DNA of 12,447 nucleotides, taken from contig LT649852.1 of the NCBI GenBank assembly GCA_900128395.1, positions 1 through 12,447 on the forward strand, written 5' to 3'. Source of the stretch: Stramenopiles sp. TOSAG23-2. Lineage: Eukaryota > Sar. Below the pieces are notes generated by a model. It worked only from the letters and a program-made list of their open reading frames with translations, ran no database searches and was not told the origin of the DNA. This document shows positions 7,441 through 12,447 of the stretch, piece by piece. The translations under genes and the position numbers were made by a program. Within the stretch, counting starts at the first letter, position 1. Each line of letters begins with the position of its first letter.

Positions 7441-7465
7441 AAAAAAATGTCTCAGGCATTTTTTT
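7441..7465. repeat. Perfect 9-bp inverted repeat (hairpin)
   Basis: AAAAAAATG (7441-7449) and CATTTTTTT (7457-7465) are exact reverse complements with the 7-base loop TCTCAGG. A-T pairs dominate the stem. It lies about 180 bp upstream of the ankyrin-SAM start. It could be a factor site or a small element remnant; function unknown. Confidence 0.5.
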
Positions 7466-7535
7466 ATGGTTTTAAGGGAACATTTTGGGTATAAATTTTA
7501 AAATTACAATTTTTATTTTCATACCATTTACTTAC

Positions 7536-7557
7536 ACAGTAATAAAACTGCTACTGT
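7536..7557. repeat. Short inverted repeat ACAGTA/TACTGT
   Basis: Six-base perfect arms (7536-7541 and 7552-7557) with a 10-base spacer, inside the divergent promoter. The half-sites are short enough to arise by chance. Confidence 0.25.
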
Positions 7558-7677
7558 TGACGTGATTGTATTATATATGTATTCAAAAAATTCTTTTTCC
7601 TTAAATTTATAAGCAATTTTTCATATAAGTTAAGTATAAATATTTTCAATAAAATATTTTTTGGTGTTATTTATAAC

Positions 7678-7800
7678 TGCTGGCCCGGCTGGCGGGCTTG
7701 TCGTACGTGCGCAGAGTATTCAGTAGTGTTGCCGGCCCGTAATCCAGTAATCCTGTGGTAATGCTATGATGGTGCAAAAGCCGCCGCCTCCTCTTCTTTC
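7678..7800. other. GC-rich island upstream of ULK4-like gene
   Basis: A compositional outlier in an AT-rich spacer. It contains GGCCCG twice (7682-7687, 7734-7739), CGGGC (7693-7697) facing GCCCG (7735-7739), several CpG steps, and CCGCCGCCTCCTC at 7781. It probably lies in the kinase gene's promoter or 5' UTR. A fragment of a foreign or mobile element is an alternative; I see no terminal repeats or coding content to support that. Confidence 0.45.
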
Positions 7801-7900
7801 AAAAACATCATAACAAAATAATCATCAATAAAATCATCATATTTTCAAAAAAATCAATTATTAATAATTTGATTAATGAATGGGGGAGGCAATTGAATAG
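7761..7900 (+). promoter_or_regulatory. Cluster of upstream ORFs before the ULK4-like gene
   Basis: Four short ATG-initiated ORFs precede the main start: ATG CTA TGA at 7761-7769; a 15-codon ORF at 7766-7813 (MMVQKPPPPLLSKTS); a six-codon ORF at 7876-7896; and another six-codon ORF at 7880-7900. If the mature 5' UTR covers this region they would be expected to damp translation of the kinase. If transcription starts later, or the region is spliced out, they are irrelevant. Confidence 0.4.
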
Positions 7901-7990
7901 AACAGAGAGAGAACGATAATCTACCGAATGAAATATAGATACGACGACGGCGACGACGGACAATAACATAATAATAGAACAACAAAAAAG

Positions 7991-10900
7991 ATGAATGAGT
8001 ATCATATATATGAGGAATTAGGAAAAGGTAAAAAATCCATTGTATATAAAGGTAGGAAACATAAATCAATTGAATATGTTGCAGTGAAAAGCGTTGATAG
8101 GGACCAAATGGATAAAGTATTGCACGAGGTGCAAGTTATGTATCGTTTGAAACATCCAAATATATTAAGATTTTTCAATTGGTATGAGACTAGGAACCAC
8201 ATTTGGCTGATTTTAGAATATTGCACTGGCGGTGATCTATTGCAATTATTGACACAGGATGCCCATATGCCAGAAAGAGCTTTGAAAGTGTTAGGTGTTG
8301 ATTTATTAGCTGGTTTACACCATTTGCATACATTAGGTATTTTATATTGCGATTTGAAACCTTCTAACGTGCTTGTTGATGAATTTGGCGTGTTAAAACT
8401 CTGTGATTTTGGGCTAGCTCGTGAATTTCCAACATTGAATAAAGATGTCGATGGTAATAACGGCCCTAGACGTGGCACACCGTGTTATATGGCCCCTGAA
8501 TTATTTGCTGAAGATGGTGTTTATAGCACCGCATCTGATTTGTGGTCACTAGGCTGTGTTTTATATGAACTTGCAGTCGGCAGCCCTCCATTTGTTTCAA
8601 ATGATTTTGAAGAATTAGTTGAAATGATTGTTTGGTCCGAAGCTCCATTATCGCATCGTTATACATTGGAAAAATCGAAAAATCAAGTAACATTAAGTCT
8701 ACAATTTCAAGATTTACTACATGGTTTGCTACAAAAACAACCGGAGGATCGTTTAAAATGGGATCAAGTATTGAAACATCCATTTTGGGATCCACGTTTA
8801 GCACCAAAACCTCAACCTTTACCAAATGAAGAATTATATAATATGCATTTAAAAAAACGCCTTGCTGCAAAGGCAAAATCACATGCACGCTCTGCTTCTG
8901 TTATGGATAGCAGGAACAACAAAAATGACGACAATAATACTTCACGTTCATCGACTACGTCTTCCTCTTCGCAAAATATTATTGAAGAAGATGGCTGGGA
9001 TATAATACAAGAAGATAGTAATTTAGGAAATGAAAGCAATTATACAACAAATTCCGAATGGGATGGAAATGAGACTAGTAAAACAACATTTGTTGGTGAA
9101 TTTGAAATGTCGGATATTGTATCCGCTTCAAAAGAAAATAAAAAGCAAAGAAGAGGTGGAAGTAATAATGCCAGCGGTGTAGACATTATGCGTTTATCAC
9201 GCATTGTGCGTGAAAATATGGAAAATGAAAAAAGTAATAATGGATATGATGATAGAAAAGAAAATACAGTTTCCAATACAATATTGGCAACTGCAGATAC
9301 AGAAGTAGATTTTATTGACAATAGCAAAGGTCGAAGTGAACAGCAAGGTCGTAGTCATGAAGAAAGTCTCGGTGATGAAATAGAAGATGACGATTCTAGA
9401 GAAGAGGAACTTCTAGGTGTGAGTAATCATTTAGAAGATGATGAAGATAGTAACGATGATAAAAGCAGTTCAATGAATAGTAGTAGTAACAATTATGATA
9501 TTAATAATAATCGTCATGGTGCAGTAAGTCCACATGCATTTGTATCTAGAAGTACATCAAGATCAATTAAAAAAACAAATTCTGGGATTGAAGAAGGGGA
9601 TACAGAGGGAGACGAGAAAAAAAAGAACAATAGGAATAAAAAAAGTCCTTCATCATCATCATCTTCGCCACCACAATCATTAAATTCTCAAAACAAAAAT
9701 TTATTATACATGAAAAATAATAACAATAATACACAACAACAGCGTTATGAAAGCAATGAAAGATATTTATTACAGCTTATATTAGATGGTGTTCCAGTAA
9801 CAGTTTCGCCAATTAGTGGCAATCGTTCCATTGAAACACCAACCCAATTAACATTTAAAACATCTTCATTACCATTTAAGCCTGAATCCGTAAAAACCGT
9901 TATGAAAATGCAACAAGAAGATTTAGAAAGTTTCTTGACCAAGATATATCGTGGATTAAGCGGTAAAGCAAGAACTGTTAGTGAAAAAATGAGTATCTTG
10001 GGTTATTTTACGACGATCTGCACGCCTACTCGCATTGCTAATTTAATCGTAAATAGCAGTGTGATGAGATTACTAGTAAAACTTGCACGAAAACATAGTA
10101 CATCCCCAAATATACGTAGTGCAATTTCTAAGATGATGTCTACCTTATTTCGCCATGCAACATTTATAGCATCTGATATGGCTGATGATGGTGTGCTTCA
10201 CGTGCTTGTGGAAATGGTGCGTGATCGACATCCGACGGTAAGACGAGCTGCCATGGCAGCATTAGGCGAATTGCTTTTTTATATTACAACAGAAGATCAA
10301 GATGATAACGATCCACAATCACCAAATAAACCAGAAGATGATAACAACAATGCTTGGATAGTTCCAGGAAATGTTATATCTTTAATCGATCGCGTCTTGC
10401 GTGTAAACGGAAGCACTACTGGGAATGGAGCAATGGGGGATGACATTGTTCAACATTATGCAACAAAGACATTGCAAAATATGTTTGCCCAAGGAACGTC
10501 GAATCAAGTGGCACGTTTTGCTACTCAAGAAATTGCATTACATTTACGGGATGCAATACGTGGTGGGCGAAATGATGCTCATCGTGTTGCCGCGATGACT
10601 GCATTGGCATTATTGCTACGTAGAAACCCAAAAGTCTTGCATAAAATTGTAGATAAAGCCACGTTGAAATATATATTAAGTCATTTTTCCGACATGAGAT
10701 CTCGCACGTTGCAACCTGGATTGACGATAATGAACCTAGTGTTATATCATGGGCGACACATGTCAAATAATATCAAACAGGTACGAAATATGTTGGTATC
10801 ATCTCCGAGAATATTAAATACATTAACAAAATGTTTAGAAAATGCACCAAAGCAGGGAAATGTTAAAGGCCAAGTGTTAGTGTCATTGCGACTTTTATTA

Positions 10901-12226
10901 GATAATAATCCTGTATTTATAGCTGCATGTTGCAATGGGAAATTATCGAATTTATTGTTACGCTTGTCCCCGCAAATAAGTGCAAATATTGATGCAAATC
11001 CATATGTTTACAAATGCTTTAAAGAATTTACTAACTTTTTAGCTAAATCAGTAACAAGTTCATTAGAATTAATAGCATCAAGAATTCAAAATGTCAAAAC
11101 AGCAACGGATGATTCGCCAGTTCGATATTCCACATTCGTAGCTAATGATCAAATTGAAGGTGCAGTTGTAATTTTACCAAGTTTATTATCATTGATCAAT
11201 TCACCTTTGTTATTAGAGAACTTATGTCACGCACCATTAGCGATTAATATCTCTAAAGTTTTGTTACATTTGCAATCGATGATGTCTGATGAGTGGGATG
11301 ATATTCGTAGAGTTTTATTCGTCTTGTTAGAGGCATTTAGTCATAATGCAAAGTTGTTGCTGCATCCTGGTCAACAAAGAGTCGTCGTGCGCGCTTTATT
11401 GCCATCATTAGTGCAGTGGCTAGATAGCAGCAATGGCAATATTCGTGTACTTTTTATGAAAATTAGTTGTGATATTTTAATGACATTATTTCAAGGTATA
11501 AGTGGTAAATTCGAGGATCAACTTGAAGATGAAAATGTTGAAGAATTATCACATGGCGTTCGCGTATTTATTGAAAATGAAATGTTGCCTATGTATAAAA
11601 TTATCATAAAACAGGAGGAACCTGTGCCACAATACGCATTGAAAATTTTGTGTGCGGCACTTGATTATGACAGGGGGTACGTACATGCAATACTTGAGTA
11701 TAATTTATTGCGTGATGTTATTCGCTGTCTATATACGCGAACACGTGTTGGTGAAGGGGAAATGTCTGTAAGCACTCATGCCGCTAAAGTTTTATGCCAT
11801 ATCGTTAAAGATGGAGAAGCAAAAATAGAGGATTTGCATCGATTGGATGTTTCGAACCAACTATGCAAAGCAATATTATCTGCGTTGCGTGAAGGTGTCG
11901 AGCCGTCCTATGATCCACTGGTTGATGTTCTGTACGTCATATTAAAGCATGCAAATCAAATCGTTGCTGGTAATGCTCGTGGAAACTCTTCTGGTAATTT
12001 AGTATCCGATTTACACGTATTGGAAGTAAAAGAATCGTGTGAAGATTTTCTTGCATTGGATTTTTTAGATGCATTAAAGCAATTAATACAAAATGGCAGA
12101 AATAAAATGCGAGATTATATTGATGATGATGATGATGATGATGAATATCATTACAGCAGAATGGCAAGCAAATGTATGTCATTGTTGGAAGATATTTTTG
12201 GTAATAGATTGAAGTATGGGAAGTAA
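7991..12226 (+). CDS. ULK4: ULK4/RUNKEL-family serine/threonine kinase with HEAT/ARM repeats
   Basis: 1411 residues; start ATG 7991 follows an in-frame TAA at 7964-7966. The kinase domain is residues 4-266: glycine loop GKGKKSIV, Lys33 in VAVK, Glu46, YCDLKPSN with Asp121 and Asn126, DFG 139-141, APE 168-170 and DLWSLG 183-188. MNEYHIYEELGKGKKSIVY, LEYCTGGDL and ILYCDLKPSNVL closely resemble plant RUNKEL and animal ULK4 as I remember them. The HRD His-Arg is replaced by Tyr-Cys (non-RD), as in RUNKEL. All core catalytic residues are present, unlike human ULK4, a pseudokinase. A disordered Asn/Ser/Asp-rich linker (300-600) contains the conserved-looking DIMRLSRIVRENM (398-410). Residues 640-1405 are HEAT/ARM helices, with VRRAAMAALGELLFYI near 750 as the best family match. 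Family roles: microtubule organisation in plant cytokinesis (RUNKEL) and motile-cilia function (ULK4). This protein is presumably cytosolic and microtubule-associated. Confidence 0.95.
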   Translation: MNEYHIYEELGKGKKSIVYKGRKHKSIEYVAVKSVDRDQMDKVLHEVQVMYRLKHPNILRFFNWYETRNHIWLILEYCTGGDLLQLLTQDAHMPERALKVLGVDLLAGLHHLHTLGILYCDLKPSNVLVDEFGVLKLCDFGLAREFPTLNKDVDGNNGPRRGTPCYMAPELFAEDGVYSTASDLWSLGCVLYELAVGSPPFVSNDFEELVEMIVWSEAPLSHRYTLEKSKNQVTLSLQFQDLLHGLLQKQPEDRLKWDQVLKHPFWDPRLAPKPQPLPNEELYNMHLKKRLAAKAKSHARSASVMDSRNNKNDDNNTSRSSTTSSSSQNIIEEDGWDIIQEDSNLGNESNYTTNSEWDGNETSKTTFVGEFEMSDIVSASKENKKQRRGGSNNASGVDIMRLSRIVRENMENEKSNNGYDDRKENTVSNTILATADTEVDFIDNSKGRSEQQGRSHEESLGDEIEDDDSREEELLGVSNHLEDDEDSNDDKSSSMNSSSNNYDINNNRHGAVSPHAFVSRSTSRSIKKTNSGIEEGDTEGDEKKKNNRNKKSPSSSSSSPPQSLNSQNKNLLYMKNNNNNTQQQRYESNERYLLQLILDGVPVTVSPISGNRSIETPTQLTFKTSSLPFKPESVKTVMKMQQEDLESFLTKIYRGLSGKARTVSEKMSILGYFTTICTPTRIANLIVNSSVMRLLVKLARKHSTSPNIRSAISKMMSTLFRHATFIASDMADDGVLHVLVEMVRDRHPTVRRAAMAALGELLFYITTEDQDDNDPQSPNKPEDDNNNAWIVPGNVISLIDRVLRVNGSTTGNGAMGDDIVQHYATKTLQNMFAQGTSNQVARFATQEIALHLRDAIRGGRNDAHRVAAMTALALLLRRNPKVLHKIVDKATLKYILSHFSDMRSRTLQPGLTIMNLVLYHGRHMSNNIKQVRNMLVSSPRILNTLTKCLENAPKQGNVKGQVLVSLRLLLDNNPVFIAACCNGKLSNLLLRLSPQISANIDANPYVYKCFKEFTNFLAKSVTSSLELIASRIQNVKTATDDSPVRYSTFVANDQIEGAVVILPSLLSLINSPLLLENLCHAPLAINISKVLLHLQSMMSDEWDDIRRVLFVLLEAFSHNAKLLLHPGQQRVVVRALLPSLVQWLDSSNGNIRVLFMKISCDILMTLFQGISGKFEDQLEDENVEELSHGVRVFIENEMLPMYKIIIKQEEPVPQYALKILCAALDYDRGYVHAILEYNLLRDVIRCLYTRTRVGEGEMSVSTHAAKVLCHIVKDGEAKIEDLHRLDVSNQLCKAILSALREGVEPSYDPLVDVLYVILKHANQIVAGNARGNSSGNLVSDLHVLEVKESCEDFLALDFLDALKQLIQNGRNKMRDYIDDDDDDDEYHYSRMASKCMSLLEDIFGNRLKYGK
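12122..12142 (+). repeat. (GAT)7 run encoding poly-Asp
   Basis: Seven GAT codons encode seven Asp near the C-terminus of the ULK4-like kinase (about residues 1378-1384). This mirrors the single-synonym Asp run in the ankyrin-SAM gene and suggests trinucleotide slippage in both. Confidence 0.85.
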
Positions 12227-12257
12227 AAAAATATTTTTTTTATGATATCATACTAGA

Positions 12258-12280
12258 GGAGGGGACTGCAAACTTCCTCC
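12258..12280. repeat. Small inverted repeat in kinase 3' flank
   Basis: GGAGG (12258-12262) and CCTCC (12276-12280) can pair around a 13-base loop about 30 bases after the stop. Short but GC-rich against an AT-rich background. Possibly a 3' UTR hairpin. Confidence 0.3.
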
Positions 12281-12348
12281 GGTGTGGTGTGTAATTTGGT
12301 ACGAGTCGTATAAAAACATTTCTAAAAATATGTCACTAAAATTATTTA

Positions 12349-12354
12349 AATAAA
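12349..12354 (+). terminator. AATAAA poly(A) signal candidate
   Basis: A canonical AATAAA hexamer lies 123 bases after the kinase stop codon, a sensible distance for 3' end formation. In such AT-rich sequence the hexamer can easily occur by chance, and use of this signal in this organism is unproven. Confidence 0.4.
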
Positions 12355-12447
12355 ATTACTCGGTAGTACAGTAAAAAGAGGATTAATGATTTTTAATTAC
12401 ATATATATAGAGTTATCTACATTAAAGATGGCGAAAATTTTTTTTTT

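Larger units (their letters stand above)
7265..7990. promoter_or_regulatory. Divergent promoter region of ankyrin-SAM and ULK4-like genes
   Basis: 726 bases between two head-to-head starts, so it must hold the promoters of both. The ankyrin-SAM-proximal part is very AT-rich, with a T9A8 palindromic tract (7371-7387), AAT/ATA runs and a 9-bp perfect hairpin (7441-7465). The kinase-proximal part contains a GC-rich island (about 7678-7800) and several upstream ATGs. No clear TATA box or named motif can be assigned amid the AT background. Confidence 0.6.

Noticed and set aside
7678-7800. tRNA or mobile-element fragment in the GC-rich island
   Set aside because: No cloverleaf with a T-loop GTTCRA motif, and no terminal inverted repeats, target duplications or transposase coding sequence.
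1-12447. CRISPR arrays, rRNA genes, viral or transposon genes
   Set aside because: No spaced direct-repeat arrays, rRNA-like segments, polymerase, integrase or capsid-like proteins were seen on either strand.

Overview
The window looks like nuclear DNA from a eukaryotic microbe, most likely a flagellated protist. Genes are long and AT-rich, and intergenic spacers are even more AT-rich, with homopolymers and di- and trinucleotide runs. No ribosome-binding sites precede the starts. Stops are standard: TAA for three genes, TGA followed directly by TAA for a fourth, and TAG for a doubtful small ORF. The protein types (RI-type LRR, ankyrin, IQ motif, SAM, cyclic-nucleotide-binding, ULK4/RUNKEL kinase) are eukaryotic. 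ULK4-family kinases are typical of flagellates and plants. A heterotrophic stramenopile (oomycete-like or bicosoecid-like) is my best guess, held with low confidence. Introns are absent or rare; the one plausible candidate is a 70-nt intron at the 5' end of the second gene.

Layout: (1) 41-3151 (+), a 1036-residue LRR-ankyrin-TIR-TIR-coiled coil-IQ protein. (2) 3152-4298, an AT-rich spacer with one possible small minus-strand ORF (3605-3781) and several simple repeats. (3) 4396-6201 (+), a protein with two cyclic-nucleotide-binding folds, the second degenerate; its 5' end carries a degenerate duplication and a possible mini-exon. (4) 6293-7264 (-), an ankyrin-SAM scaffold with an acidic Asp/Ser tail, tail-to-tail with the previous gene. 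(5) 7265-7990, a divergent promoter region with hairpins, a GC-rich island and short uORFs. (6) 7991-12226 (+), a 1411-residue ULK4/RUNKEL-family kinase with a HEAT/ARM C-terminal half. (7) 12227-12447, 3' flank with a poly(A) signal.

The genes do not form an operon, and nothing in the sequence shows that they act together. A loose theme is signalling or scaffolding, possibly ciliary: ULK4 relatives act in motile cilia, and LRR/IQ, ankyrin/SAM and CNB proteins are common in flagellar inventories. This is inference. The most striking item is the first gene: two tandem TIR domains, each keeping a Glu at the position of the TIR NADase catalytic residue, fused to LRRs, ankyrins and calmodulin-type IQ motifs, with no nucleotide-binding NACHT/NB-ARC module.
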